Positions 58,501-64,000 of a stretch of DNA of 64,000 nt are shown here, piece by piece. The position numbers and the translations under genes were made by a program. The notes under the pieces were generated by a model. That model saw nothing but the letters and a program-made list of their open reading frames with translations, was not told where the DNA came from and searched no databases. The number at the start of each line of letters is the position of its first letter. Within the stretch, counting starts at the first letter, position 1. The DNA comes from Pomphorhynchus laevis. Lineage: Eukaryota > Acanthocephala > Palaeacanthocephala > Echinorhynchida > Pomphorhynchidae. The DNA lies in NCBI GenBank assembly GCA_012934845.2, contig WNNJ02000867.1, positions 49,229 through 113,228 on the forward strand, in the 5' to 3' direction.

Positions 58501-61500
58501 TAATAAATTATTTTTTAATTAATTAAATTAATTAATGAGAATAAAGCAATTCAAACTGAAAAATTATTTTTTAGCAAAATCGAGATATAAACATTAATTA
58601 TTAATTTATTTCATTGTTAATATTTAAATTTTGATGACTATTTCTATTCTGCATGCTACTTTAATCTTATCTACAAGCCAACAGCAGCACGCTACATTTT
58701 AGTATTCGCAAATCTCATCAGCTACTGAATAAATACCTACGCTTCACGTTTCGGTCCTTTTAATGTTGGCTGACGATCACTCGACTCGTCTGATTTATTG
58801 ACAATTGTATTTAATGAAAGACTTTCTTCTTACATTTTGCAAATTTAATTGAAATCATTTCTGATTTTAAATTAAATCTGCGTTGATTTAATCTAGTCAT
58901 CTATATTCTGCATGCTGCTTTAATCATATATTTAAGCCAAAAGCAGTACGCTACATTTCAGTATTGGTGGACCTCATCAGCTACTGACCCAATACCTACG
59001 TTTCATCTCTTTCCTCCTTTAAATATTGACTGATGATCACTCGACTCGTTTGCTTTTATTGACAATTAGATTAAATGAAAAACTTTCGTCTTTCATTGAA
59101 TGAAAATTTTAATCAAATTTGTAAATTTAATTAAAATCATTTATGATTTTAAAATCACTTTCATCTCTTTCCTCCTTTAAATGTTGACTGACGATCACTC
59201 GACTCGTCTGCTTTATTGACAATAAAATTTAATGAAATACTTTAGTCTTGAATTTTTCAAATATAATTGAAATTATTTCTGATTAGAGGTCATCATTGTC
59301 TGATGACCTCTAATTCTTATTCTGATACAACGTCTGTTATTTATTAGTCAATTCATAAAAATGACGTTTATTTTAAATTTTATTTTTTATTTTTATTTTT
59401 TAACTTGATTTAAATTATAGAAAATCTAAAAACAATTATTAATTTTATTATTTAATTATTAAATTTTGATTTAGCATTATTATGTTTTGTTTATTTTATA
59501 ATTATATAACAATACGTAGACTCAGTTAGCTGATTTAATTAAATCAGTGTTGGTAGGGGAAGGTGCTACCTTCAATTTGAAAAATTGAAAGACTATGAGA
59601 GATTTGAAAGAAAATATAAAACTTTTGCCTTACATTTTTTAACCTAATGAAACTAGTCACTCTTTCGTTAACCATCAAACTAGTCATCTAAAGTTTGTTT
59701 TCTAATTTTCAGTTGATATACCAAAGCATTCATTGCTACCATTGAAATCTTAATGGCGCAGCTATTTTAATAGTCATCAAAATTTCAAAATTCAATAAGC
59801 AGACTCATCTACTCTAAAACATGAATTAAGGTTCATTTGTCCTTAATATGACTTAATATATTACCTGATATGTTTCTTAAGGATCGGCAATGAAATGATA
59901 TCAATACCTGGTTGATATGATTAAAACTTTTAATAGATTTAATCTATCAGCAATACATTAAATAATTTTAGAAAGTCAATTTATTATTTAATCTATTAAT
60001 TAATTTCTCTGGCTAGAAATTATTGTCGAATAAATAATTTTTTTGTTTATATGAAATATATTTTCAGGTTCTATTTGTTGGAATTTTCTCTTCTCTTCTC
60101 TGAGATTAAATTGATTTTATCGAGATTTAATTGATTTTATCAATTTTAAATAATAAATAAGAAATAATTATTATATAAGACTATATTATATATAAGTCTA
60201 ATTATTAATAAAAGACCTTCGTCTGACATTTTGCAAATTTAATTGAAATCATTTCTGATTTTAAATTTAATTAGCGATGGTAGTGGAAGGTGCTATCTTC
60301 AATTTGAAAACCTGTCTATTTTTCATAATGATTACTATTATCAATATCAAACTAGTCATCTAAAATTTGTTTCCTAATTTTAAATTGATATACCTGAGCA
60401 GTCAATGCTAATATTGAAATTTTGATGACTATTTTATTCTGCACGCTACTTTATATCAAGTTAAAATTTAAAATTTAAATTTAAAATAAAAGTCAATGTT
60501 TGTGAATTAACTAATTTTTGTGAATTAACGGCCGTATTATGGAAATAATACCAACACACATTAATCAAGAAGTATCTGATTACTATCCACGTTTCACTCT
60601 GGATAGTAGCTATCCAGAGTGAAACGTTTTAGTGGCCTAGCAATAGCTGTTTGTAAGAATGATAATTGTTACAATTATGGTAATTGATACATTATATGAT
60701 ACCTTTGTGTGTTTTTATTTAATTTCAAAGTGAATATATGCCTCGTTTTATCTGAAATAATAGTGATATTAGAGCAAATTGGAGTGATAAATCAAATAAG
60801 CTCACCGCAAATATTGTCAGCAATCATAAGTTTAAAAACTAAACTTTTTGATATTTACGTATATTATATGATGCTTCAATTAATGCAAAATTAGATGTCT
60901 GCTGATATCTAATTTTAAATATAGAAAGACATGGCTCAAAGATTTATACTTTTTTGTATGCAAAGTAAATCAGAATGTAGTATATGTTTGTTTAGTATTA
61001 TTAGGAAATATAAATACTAATTGTTTTATATAGATTTTACCTTAATTATTCGAAGTGAATAGATACGATAGATAGTATTAATACTATTATATAATAGTAT
61101 TATATAATACTATTATATAATAGTATTCCATCTATTGCATATATGTAACGGATGAGTTTAATCTCTGTAATAAATGGAATACTATGACATGCAATCTATG
61201 TAATAGATCGTTATGTGGACATTTTACAAAAGCTTTGTGAATACTGTAAACAATGTTAACTAACAGTCGAAAGCTTTAAAAGAATATTAAGATTTATTTA
61301 AATATTTATAATTTTACTAATTTTATGACGAAAACCATTTCAATTAAAATTTTTGAAAAAAAATCACTAATTTTTTACTAGTTCACATCCACGCTCAATT
61401 AGCGTGGATGTGAACGTGGATGTAAAAATTTAATTAGTATAATTGGCCTTTCAAAATATATTCACAAACTCCCGTTATGAATTGAGAAGTTTAATATATT

Positions 61501-63629
61501 TATTAAAAGATAACTTTATATTGTATCATTATAAATCAATACTTTTAATAATTTTTACACTTCCCTCAGTTTATATATAACTGTGATAGATAATCCTTAG
61601 GCACTCTTAGAGTTTGAACTCTATCGATGAAGCTCTTTTAGCAGAAATGTTTTTAGGGATTTGATTGTTGATAGACTGCAGTGATTTTCTCCAACATTTT
61701 TATGTATGTACCTCTTTAATCTATTAACATGCTGTATCGTTATGCAACCGGAATGCGCGATAAAGCATTATTTCTTCAATACCACATCACTTTTGTGACC
61801 GCTAGTGGACTAAGATGGTATGGGTGTCATGTAATAATCCTTCTTGTAATGAGTCCTTCTATACTCATTCTAAACTTTCAAATATAGTACCCGGAAATAC
61901 TCTTAAAGGTAGGTTAATAATATTACTCTATCAAGAATATTTACCCGACTTTATCATTTTTATACTCAATTGATACACCTGAATGATTCCAGCGATATAC
62001 CATAACATATCAAGTAATGCAACATTAATATTCTTAGTATGTAAAATATTGATATTTTTATTATATAATAAATCGTATTTTCGGTAATACGTAATTGTCG
62101 AGACAATTGTCAATTTACTTTGCCTATATTTTAATTAATTTTTTTGTATGCGACGAACAAGCATTTTTAATATAAAAATTATCTCATCAATGATGTAGCA
62201 TCAATGATTGCAAAACTTTTGTTCTTAGTAGATTAAAACTTGTTAGTTGTTTATTTTCAACAATTTAACATGGAAATTTAACATTATTATCATTTTCAAC
62301 ATTAACAATATCAACATGGCTGTAAGTATACAGAACGGTAATACATGAAAACAAAAGCTACAAATCACATTTGAATAATTCAAGTAATTTGGATAAATTT
62401 ACCAGATTATAAATTTTCATTTGAATACAAATAAAATTGTTATTGTTTTTATCATCAATTTTAAAAAATATTCGCGTATGTATTCTTTGCTTATAATCAT
62501 TTTGTTATTGATTGCTATCAACACTATTTTTAATTTGTAAAAAATAATATAATTGTTAAATTTAATATATTAATTTACTTAATAAGATCAAACATGTAAA
62601 TTGTATATAATATATTTAATATTAAGGGTTCGTACGAATTCAGTTTTTTATCATTAAGTATATTGAATATATTAAATATATTAATATTAAGTTTTAGTTT
62701 TAAAGTAAATTACGAGAATGAGCTTTCGTCGATAGAATAAATTTTTTTCACTAAAATCTGTACAAAAAAAATAATAATTTTTGATTTGAGTAAAAAACTA
62801 TTTTTTATTCAAATCAAAAGTATAACATTTCGTGCGAATTTAGTTCTTTATCATTATTACATTATTAGTTTTATTTTTAGCCAACGAACAATGCCTAATT
62901 GATAATTTAATATCTGTAACCGAAGAGCGCAATATTGTAGAATTACCACCGGCCGGGTCTGGCATCCCTGGTAGTCCTGCTGATTGGAACCCACCTCCCG
63001 GTGTCGAGAAACATACCCCTTTATTGTTATTATCGAATCGATCTAGCGTTGATATACCAATTGCCGCAGAAAGAGCGGATGAATTTATAACCCTGTCTAG
63101 CTTCATTCCCACCGAAGTTACACCGACATCAAACACATGTTCATCAAGTATGCTGCATGTTCAATGCCATTGGGATGCTGCCACACATGAGTCTGCTTGG
63201 CTAAATCAAATATCAGATCCAGACCTTTTTGTGTTTCTTATAATGAGAATTCACGTAAATTTACAAATTGGGATCTCCTCCTCTCCGAAAACGCGAACCG
63301 TTATTTTAAGAAAGCGAATTCCTGTCCAGATTGTAAAGCGCAATGCAAATAGTAGTGTTGCTTGGATGTCAAAGCTACTACCTACTGTCGGATCTTCAAC
63401 TAGTACACGTAGTAATAATCTATCACATGACATTGGAGTAATCTACGATCTAATTCACGAAATTCCCAGCTCCATCTTGGAATCAGAACCAAGAGAAAAA
63501 ATCGCCCGACTAGCAGCTCAATCTGTTCGTGGCATTAAGAGCATATCAGAGGAAAGTGGAGTTCTTTCTGAATATCTAACACTGCTACAGTCTATGGATG
63601 ATCTCCTAGACCAAGATCAAAATCACCAG
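40484..63629 (+). CDS. KIF13: KIF13/Khc-73-type kinesin-3, tail half (nine exons, continues beyond window)
   Basis: Kinesin-3 heavy chains of the KIF13 type carry vesicles and membrane cargo along microtubules; the part after the coiled coils holds conserved cargo and regulatory regions. Nine exons join with every phase matching: 40484-40542, 40590-40722, 45718-45843, 45893-46030, 46079-46141, 46903-47061, 50554-50829, 50883-51123, 62881-63629. Together they make about 648 codons. Landmarks in KIF13 order: LQRANRAVLEANFLVKEM, LIGVCNLSLRPLLYDIRFSY, GFSNFVFCQYTF, LTIEIWGHKRA, GGFYKLKQGQSHVFRV, ..SYTDEDLCLLREMW, TEERNIVELP, GSGIPGSPADWNPPPGVE, VILRKRIPVQI. No motor (GQTGSGKS), FHA or proline-rich C-terminus is in the window. 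The match is by memory of the family, not a search. Confidence 0.88.
40590..40722 (+). CDS. KIF13-like exon 2
   Basis: Acceptor TATTTTTAG. Reads MLVDNLQRANRAVLEANFLV, KEM.., SLEIPVDNFKPK. It corresponds to the KIF13 segment LVRANTLVREANFLAEEM..LQIPAANL that follows the coiled coil. The donor is the weak GTTCTT at 40723, chosen because it keeps phase 0 with exon 3. Reading through it reaches a stop at 40774. Confidence 0.8.
40834..40872. repeat. Perfect 13-bp hairpin in intron 2
   Basis: CAGCTGCCTTTAT (40834-40846), 13-nt AT loop, then the exact complement (40860-40872). Confidence 0.85.
41562..42117 (+). pseudogene. Tc1-like transposase, N-terminal part
   Basis: ATG after the left terminal repeat: MVRKTRKAMTKELRDLVLGM, with a helix-turn-helix at about residues 25-48 (FTIKKISEIFQLDRKTIRKI) and a second one at about 100-125 (MSQATISRKLKKLGI), the paired-type DNA-binding region of Tc1 transposases. 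A TGA at 42015-42017 interrupts the frame. In the same frame after it comes KNIVFLDETGFNLHTSRSYG, which has the first catalytic Asp of the DDE domain. Coding similarity ends at about 42117, so the second Asp and third acidic residue are absent. Confidence 0.8.
42180..44430 (-). mobile_element. LINE nested in the Tc1-like element
   Basis: Minus-strand non-LTR copy. The 3' end is near 42190 with an ATTAATAATAATTAAC tail and a small stem (AAGC CAT GCTT, 42229-42239). The C-terminal domain lies at about 42680-42290 (YPDRLKALRLQTITWTRKYI, SLNRLGES-like, EFKKKLRMEDAMG), RT at 43530-42679 and the linker/RT N-terminus at 44286-43531. It is 5'-truncated, with no endonuclease seen. The 5' junction carries a 54-bp copy (44375-44428) of its own internal sequence 43566-43619 in the same orientation (about two differences). 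Confidence 0.8.
42679..44286 (-). pseudogene. LINE reverse transcriptase (nested copy)
   Basis: Upper frame (44286-43531): SARWFDTELATAMKAHDFSF, ..LHRLKEINSKGADLLHSIY, WKQSIIHPIFKKGDRSSVDN and YRPVSITCLCCRMLD, then a stop. Then GFRKGYSTVTNLLAAHLDWS, IIFFDFSKAFDRVDHRFLL between frames. Lower frame (43290-42679): LVRWIESFLSNRSYCVHVDN, NIGVPQGSVLGPLLFSVYIN, LLYADDLKIWRAI (catalytic Asp pair), LIVNISKCKHLR, VNKYKDLGVWINSDL. It has only a few stops. The family is shared with the 34 kb and probably the 24 kb remnants. Confidence 0.8.
44496..44597 (+). pseudogene. Tc1-like transposase, C-terminal tail
   Basis: Open frame ending at TAA 44595-44597: LLTTGLPYRSKCNGFFSNMR then EWIEKARRREKFI. The CNGFF.NM...I.+...RE pattern is like the C-termini of Tc1/IS630-type transposases, and its position 145 bases before the right end fits. 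This is inferred; the match is short. Confidence 0.45.
44744..45717. other. Remainder of kinesin intron 2
   Basis: AT-rich intron DNA between the Tc1-like element and exon 3. No gene or recognisable element was seen. It ends in the acceptor ATTTTTAAATTAG (45705-45717). Confidence 0.55.
45718..45843 (+). CDS. KIF13-like exon 3
   Basis: Reads LQKKIRCKPFVYMCENNKRI, RCISIDEFEHLLSDAREALR then NE, donor GTAAAT. It corresponds to the KIF13 stretch EPAIQV..KG....WS.EKLENRL.DMRDLY. Phase 0 on both sides. Confidence 0.8.
45893..46030 (+). CDS. KIF13-like exon 4
   Basis: After a 49-nt intron. Reads EINRDCLFGFNQPHPTLIGV, CNLSLRPLLYDIRFSYSVSV, FGTQGE. It matches ..LIGVANVFLE.L.YDV+L.YAV.I...QGE of KIF13. 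Donor GTATAA. Confidence 0.88.
46079..46141 (+). CDS. KIF13-like exon 5
   Basis: After a 48-nt intron (CTTCAACCAG). Reads VIGYLKCELKRLNTSDGSSC then E. It corresponds to VAGRLHVEVMR.. of KIF13. Donor GTAATT. The following intron is 761 nt with nothing recognised in it. Confidence 0.75.
46903..47061 (+). CDS. KIF13-like exon 6
   Basis: Acceptor TTTAATTTTAG. Reads VKVREINDVPSGFSNFVFCQ, YTFPCADDSTFVLPL.., INFNHTA, donor GTAAGT. It matches the VKIKEATGLP..LSNFVFCQYTF motif of KIF13, one of its best-conserved tail regions. Confidence 0.88.
47514..47925 (+). repeat. Dispersed repeat copy in kinesin intron 6
   Basis: Shares ATTAGCGGAAAATTTKTATGGATGGATAATAAATAAT.. ACTTTGTATTAGAATAAGATAC, TTTCATCAGAGGAAATACGTCATTAGC and the end sequence TACGTAGGCTCAGTTAGCTGAT with other copies in this gene (48950-49290, 53006-53560, 54290-54440, 59282-59540). 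The internal part is duplicated (two copies of the ACTTT..TTAGAATAAGATACT block). Confidence 0.65.
48080..48847 (-). pseudogene. Coding-like patch in kinesin intron 6, unrecognised
   Basis: This block is clearly less AT-rich than the rest of the intron. On the minus strand a 122-codon frame (48847-48479) starts MRDNIHKVFSFGKYGLATNQ and includes SSGWKIWNDQSNDNIEDSAG, PIILNHPYRN. Further down (about 48400-48080, another frame, one TGA) it reads LPIFNFPEKELITYSISSQL, NDSYFIDDLVIMNNDCFNSI and ..CKCVDCSASKYRNNELVD. The residue mix is that of real protein rather than noise. No family was recognised. It could be a nested gene with undetected introns, or a dead copy. Confidence 0.35.
48950..49290 (+). 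repeat. Dispersed repeat copy in kinesin intron 6
   Basis: Contains the ATTAGCGGAAAATTTTTATG start, ATACTTTGTATTAGAACAAAG, TTTCATCAGAGGAAATACGTCATTAGC, a 9-bp hairpin TTTGGCCCC/GGGGCCAAA (49081-49109) and the 3' part CCTAATCCTTATTCTAATAC.., TTATTTATTAGTCATTTAATAGAAGTTGACTT. It is the reverse complement of 53160-53350 in large part. Confidence 0.65.
49291..50553. other. Remainder of kinesin intron 6
   Basis: AT-rich; no gene or element recognised. It ends in the acceptor TTAATTTAATTTTAG before exon 7. Confidence 0.5.
50554..50829 (+). CDS. KIF13-like exon 7
   Basis: Reads SFRLKENLVLSNILTIEIWG, HKRASSSRHSHNNSIDNNSL, ..SDKWKGSRCFLMLSVGLNEL, NENGIWNSVSRHWDP.., GGFYKLKQ, donor GTAAGG. It matches KIF13 ..L.IEVWGHR......DRW......+.++V.+.ELNE.GEY..VE....D..TGGIFQLRQ. 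A Ser/His/Asn-rich insert follows the GHKR motif. Confidence 0.9.
50883..51123 (+). CDS. KIF13-like exon 8
   Basis: After a 53-nt intron ending TATTACAG. Reads GQSHVFRVCVKDLRSSGSLA, ..DKIEVGCIRCCKS, ELDSYTDEDLCLLREMWLKK, LEIKRQSIQKQIAESNE and ends in phase 1. It matches KIF13 GQSRRVQV.VKP+..SGTLPL......+S+GC+.......LDSYQEEDLN..RE+W...L..RR.YL..QI. Confidence 0.9.
51590..51805. repeat. Minisatellite, GAGCTTAGATAC-type 12-bp units
   Basis: About 18 imperfect copies of a 10-12-bp unit (GAGCTTAGATAC, GAGCTTGATAC, GAGCCTAGAAAC and variants) lie in kinesin intron 8, directly before the MULE left end. Higher-order repetition (CGAGCCTAGAAA three times in a row at about 51735-51775) shows recent unequal copying. 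Confidence 0.85.
51925..52215 (+). pseudogene. MULE transposase fragment, 96 codons
   Basis: Open frame MVDYQDNSFLLHDDE.. with the segment RICLIDGTFRAAPPKFYQIL at residues 38-57 and RFYPLYILMTGK at 66-77. This is the DGTF...P..F.QL......PL.Y.L...K signature of the MULE/FLYWCH-associated transposase; Asp43 is the first catalytic Asp. The frame ends soon after, at TAA, so the rest of the DDE domain is missing. It is either a deletion derivative or a domesticated short ORF; the first is more likely. Confidence 0.7.
52209..52241. repeat. 11-bp hairpin at the MULE frame end
   Basis: AAGGTAAGCAT (52209-52219), 11-nt loop, ATGCTTACCTT (52231-52241), perfect. Confidence 0.75.
53006..53560 (-). repeat. 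Dispersed repeat, paired copies in kinesin intron 8
   Basis: Minus-orientation copy starting TCAGCTAACCGAGCCTACGTATT (53008-53030) and reaching TTAGAGGTCATCAGGATG (about 53212). The core AATAATTGTTTTTAGATTTTCTATAATTTAAATCAAGTTAAAAT occurs twice (about 53095 and 53425). GACTAATAAATAACAGACG also occurs twice (about 53178 and 53507), so two partial copies are merged. It is inverted relative to 59282-59540. Confidence 0.65.
54290..54440 (+). repeat. Dispersed repeat, partial copy
   Basis: AACCTAATAACATAGCAGTTCATCTTGATGACTTCTAAT..TTATTCTTATAC, then TTATTAGTCAATTAATAGAAGTTGACTTTTATTTTAAATT. It matches the 3' half of the copy at 48950-49290. Confidence 0.6.
54657..56055 (-). pseudogene. LINE reverse transcriptase remnant in kinesin intron 8
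   Basis: Minus-strand pieces in order: FRINCSTLNASNIVRNQVHK, LYTIFTDFTMAFDSGNHLMM (palm motif, 55774-56055), LSTQGVMQGDFLSPT (about 55640), VMYADDLAIMSTNMYESQLA (YADD about 55540), then an open 171-codon frame (55416-54901) NITYLGLQLDSRLSFTSHVE.. ending RPIFLQT, and a Cys-rich end (CIFCSSPCASLLHVFSCSHL, about 54740). The GVMQGD and C..C...H..C features are those of the R1/jockey-type C-terminal region. It has stops and frameshifts. Confidence 0.7.
56002..56035. repeat. 12-bp hairpin with a third direct copy
   Basis: GGTATGGTTAAT (56002-56013), 10-nt loop, ATTAACCATACC (56024-56035). GGTATGGTTAATC returns at 56041-56053. Confidence 0.85.
56225..56250. repeat. Perfect 12-bp hairpin
   Basis: AAAAACTTAAAT (56225-56236), loop AA, ATTTAAGTTTTT (56239-56250), within a run of ACTTAAATAAAT repeats from 56160. 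Confidence 0.8.
56757..57722 (-). CDS. Tetraspanin-like four-pass membrane protein with sequon repeats, 321 aa
   Basis: Complete intronless frame on the minus strand, nested in kinesin intron 8. It has four hydrophobic segments at about residues 9-32, 47-70, 88-111 and 287-316. The first extracellular loop is very small (about 33-46) and the second large (112-286), the tetraspanin topology. The large loop has Cys pairs KCCYRP (147-148) and FCCLECHSSNC (261-270), but the canonical CCG is not exact, so it is a divergent tetraspanin. Residues 175-238 are tandem 10-residue units SNSTG(F/L/I)(P/L)xTE, each with an NST glycosylation sequon; about 68 residues of the loop are this insert. Cys-rich juxtamembrane residues (CLCCG, 18-22) suit palmitoylation. 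A TATA-like run lies at 57780-57797 upstream. Membrane organiser role inferred from family. Confidence 0.72.
   Translation of the reverse strand: MEMKKKSVVNVVFAGVACLCCGIAVFISAIMYLIEYNQHKNIYGNSITNILIFQICIALIMILLFLAILISELDKFANNKFLQTFSKFMYPILGILLLMLQALIIALSFAMDTANADIYEYREKCLQLNMTLDTQVSCAKVAQKYKCCYRPESVNLYNYFTNLTTTQLPTNNSTLNSTGFPTIESNSTGLLPTESNSTGFPTIESNSTGIFPTESNSTGLLPTESNSTGSPPTGSNSSLNVLTSTRNETLYLPRGFQDRFCCLECHSSNCTYQCAYSKNCVFEMISFNVYAFSVIMTICAISAILLALYPLVYYTLLKDKK
57009..57200 (-). repeat. 30-bp coding minisatellite in the tetraspanin-like gene
   Basis: About six in-frame copies of a 30-bp unit (plus-strand form GTAGAATTTGATTCTATGGT.. or ..TCAGTGGGAAGTAGTCC) encode the SNSTG-type decapeptide. 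Two alternating unit types (GLLPTE and GFPTIE) indicate duplication of a 60-bp pair. Confidence 0.9.
57723..58245. other. Upstream region of the tetraspanin-like gene
   Basis: It contains a (TA)n TATA-like run at 57780-57797 on the minus-strand promoter side. Otherwise it is AT-rich kinesin intron with no element recognised. Confidence 0.4.
58246..60460 (+). repeat. Diverged tandem and dispersed repeat array in kinesin intron 8
   Basis: A unit of about 265 bp is tandem at about 58632-58896 and 58897-59157. It contains TATTCTGCATGCTRCTTTAATC, AAGCCAAMAGCAGYACGCTACATTT, CTCATCAGCTACTGA and TGACTGAYGATCACTCGACTCG. A 3' part repeats at 59158-59285 and 60205-60265, and a 5' part at 58255-58320 and 60410-60455. 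A second motif, GGAAGGTGCTACCTTCAATTTGAAAA, occurs at about 59558 and 60276. The copies are interrupted by the repeat at 59282-59540. Confidence 0.7.
59282..59540 (+). repeat. Dispersed repeat copy with terminal 14-bp hairpin
   Basis: It begins with the hairpin ATTAGAGGTCATCA (59282-59295), loop TTGTC, TGATGACCTCTAAT (59301-59314). It continues TTATTCTGATACAACGTCTGTTATTTATTAGTC.. and ends ATACGTAGACTCAGTTAGCTGATTT. It is the same family as 53006-53560 in the opposite orientation. The hairpin looks like an inverted duplication of the element's own end. Confidence 0.7.
60589..60627. repeat. Perfect 18-bp hairpin, 3-nt loop
   Basis: ACGTTTCACTCTGGATAG (60589-60606), TAG, then the exact complement (60610-60627). 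Confidence 0.9.
61075..61130. repeat. Iterated palindrome of ATACTATTATATAATAGTAT
   Basis: Alternating forward and reverse copies of AATACTATTATA/TATAATAGTATT run without a gap from about 61078 to 61126. Confidence 0.85.
61381..61415. repeat. Perfect 15-bp hairpin, 5-nt loop
   Basis: GTTCACATCCACGCT (61381-61395), CAATT, AGCGTGGATGTGAAC (61401-61415), followed by a further partial copy GTGGATGT. Confidence 0.9.
61430..62880. other. End of kinesin intron 8, no gene seen
   Basis: AT-rich DNA. Short open frames in the region lack motif or compositional support. It ends with the acceptor TTTTATTTTTAG (62869-62880). Confidence 0.5.
62881..63629 (+). CDS. KIF13-like exon 9
   Basis: Enters in phase 1. 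Reads ANEQCLIDNLISVTEERNIV, ELPPAGSGIPGSPADWNPPP, GVEKHTPLLLL, ..TLSSFIPTEV.., VQCHWDAATHESAWLNQISD, PDLFVFLIMRIHVNLQ, TVILRKRIPVQIVKRN, IGVIYDLIHEIPSSI, ..REKIARLAAQS and ends ..SMDDLLDQDQNHQ before a GTAAAT donor in phase 0. The GSGIPG.PADW.PPPG.E block is almost invariant in KIF13 proteins. The order then follows the conserved kinesin-3 tail (shared with KIF1/KIF13, DUF3694 region) to the LAARS helix. Further exons must lie beyond the window. Confidence 0.92.
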
Positions 63630-63756
63630 GTAAATTTAAATTCTAATACTCGTTTTTATCTTAAAAATTTAATAAAATTAGGAATGTATTTATTATAAAT
63701 AACAATTTGACGATAACAATATTAATTGTAATTTGATTTAATATACGTGGTGTAGA

Positions 63757-63901
63757 GTGATCCGTCTTCGGCGGTTGGGAAGTGCTTTGTGCGCGAACAA
63801 CTTTTGTTGAATTTGGCTTATCTTGAAACACCTATACAGTCGACTGTTGTTTACTTTCGGGCTCATACGCGTAAATCCACGATTCATCACCTGTCACGAT
63901 T
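63757..63901 (-). pseudogene. mariner transposase fragment
   Basis: The minus strand reads IVTGDESWIYAYEPESKQQS followed by TV, a stop, VFQDKPNSTKVVRAQSTSQP. VTGDESWIYAY with its Asp is the first catalytic block of mariner (DD34D) transposases, and the following VFQDEP..TKV..+RS wording is also typical. It covers about 48 codons only. It lies in the intron after kinesin exon 9. Confidence 0.85.
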
Positions 63902-64000
63902 AAATTGATTTAACGTAAATTATTAATCGTGGTATTTGCCATTATTACAATAAAAATTATACTAAAATTACAATTAATATACAAAATATACGTCTATGAC

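Noticed and set aside
60709-60894. Hydrophobic 61-codon open frame
   Set aside because: Ile/Leu/Phe/Asn content is what AT-rich intron DNA gives by chance. No splice or promoter support was seen.

Overview
The window is eukaryotic: an AT-rich invertebrate-type metazoan genome (roughly 25-30% GC by eye outside retroelements) with interrupted genes, animal-type non-LTR retrotransposons, Tc1/mariner, MULE and Ty3/gypsy remnants, and a kinesin-3 gene of the KIF13/Khc-73 type. The introns that look unexpanded are very short (47-53 nt, most ending in TTTAG or ATTAG). I cannot assign a phylum from this sequence. There are no operons, no CRISPR array and no intact RNA gene that I can see.

Layout. 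1-20 kb is mostly gene-poor AT-rich DNA. It holds one convincing small gene (a Tyr/Asn/Gly-rich protein with a TATA box at 1.7 kb), an unrecognised multi-exon candidate on the minus strand at 12.8-13.4 kb, two weak exon candidates (9.0 and 15.9 kb), a decayed reverse transcriptase (5.1-5.7 kb) and a retroelement C-terminal remnant (18.7-19.2 kb). 20-31 kb is a retrotransposon block: three copies of one CR1/L2-like LINE family (A minus, 20.2-23.9 kb; B plus, 25.5-26.5 kb; C plus, 27.7-31.0 kb), with pieces of other LINEs between them. Copy C is nearly intact, with a single visible frameshift. 31-35 kb carries a tRNA-like sequence, a decayed Ty3/gypsy element (minus) and another LINE RT remnant (minus). 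35.6-39.3 kb is a decayed jockey/I-like LINE with zinc-knuckle ORF1 and endonuclease/RT ORF2.

40.5-63.6 kb (running off the window) is a single host gene on the plus strand. Nine exons chain in phase into about 648 codons that match the post-coiled-coil and C-terminal region of KIF13. No motor or FHA exon was found upstream in the window. Its introns have been colonised: intron 2 by a Tc1-like transposon with a nested LINE; intron 6 by a dispersed repeat family and a coding-like patch; intron 8 (11.8 kb) by a minisatellite, a small MULE with terminal inverted repeats, another RT remnant, a complete intronless tetraspanin-like gene on the opposite strand, and repeat arrays. A mariner fragment lies just after the last exon.

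Two structural themes run through the window. First, several unrelated LINE 3' ends carry a short hairpin just before an AAT/ATT-type tail. In the pair from one family the stem is preserved although its sequence changed. Second, there are more than a dozen near-perfect snap-back hairpins (11-23 bp arms, 1-13 nt loops) with no visible transposon origin, best explained by template-switch events.
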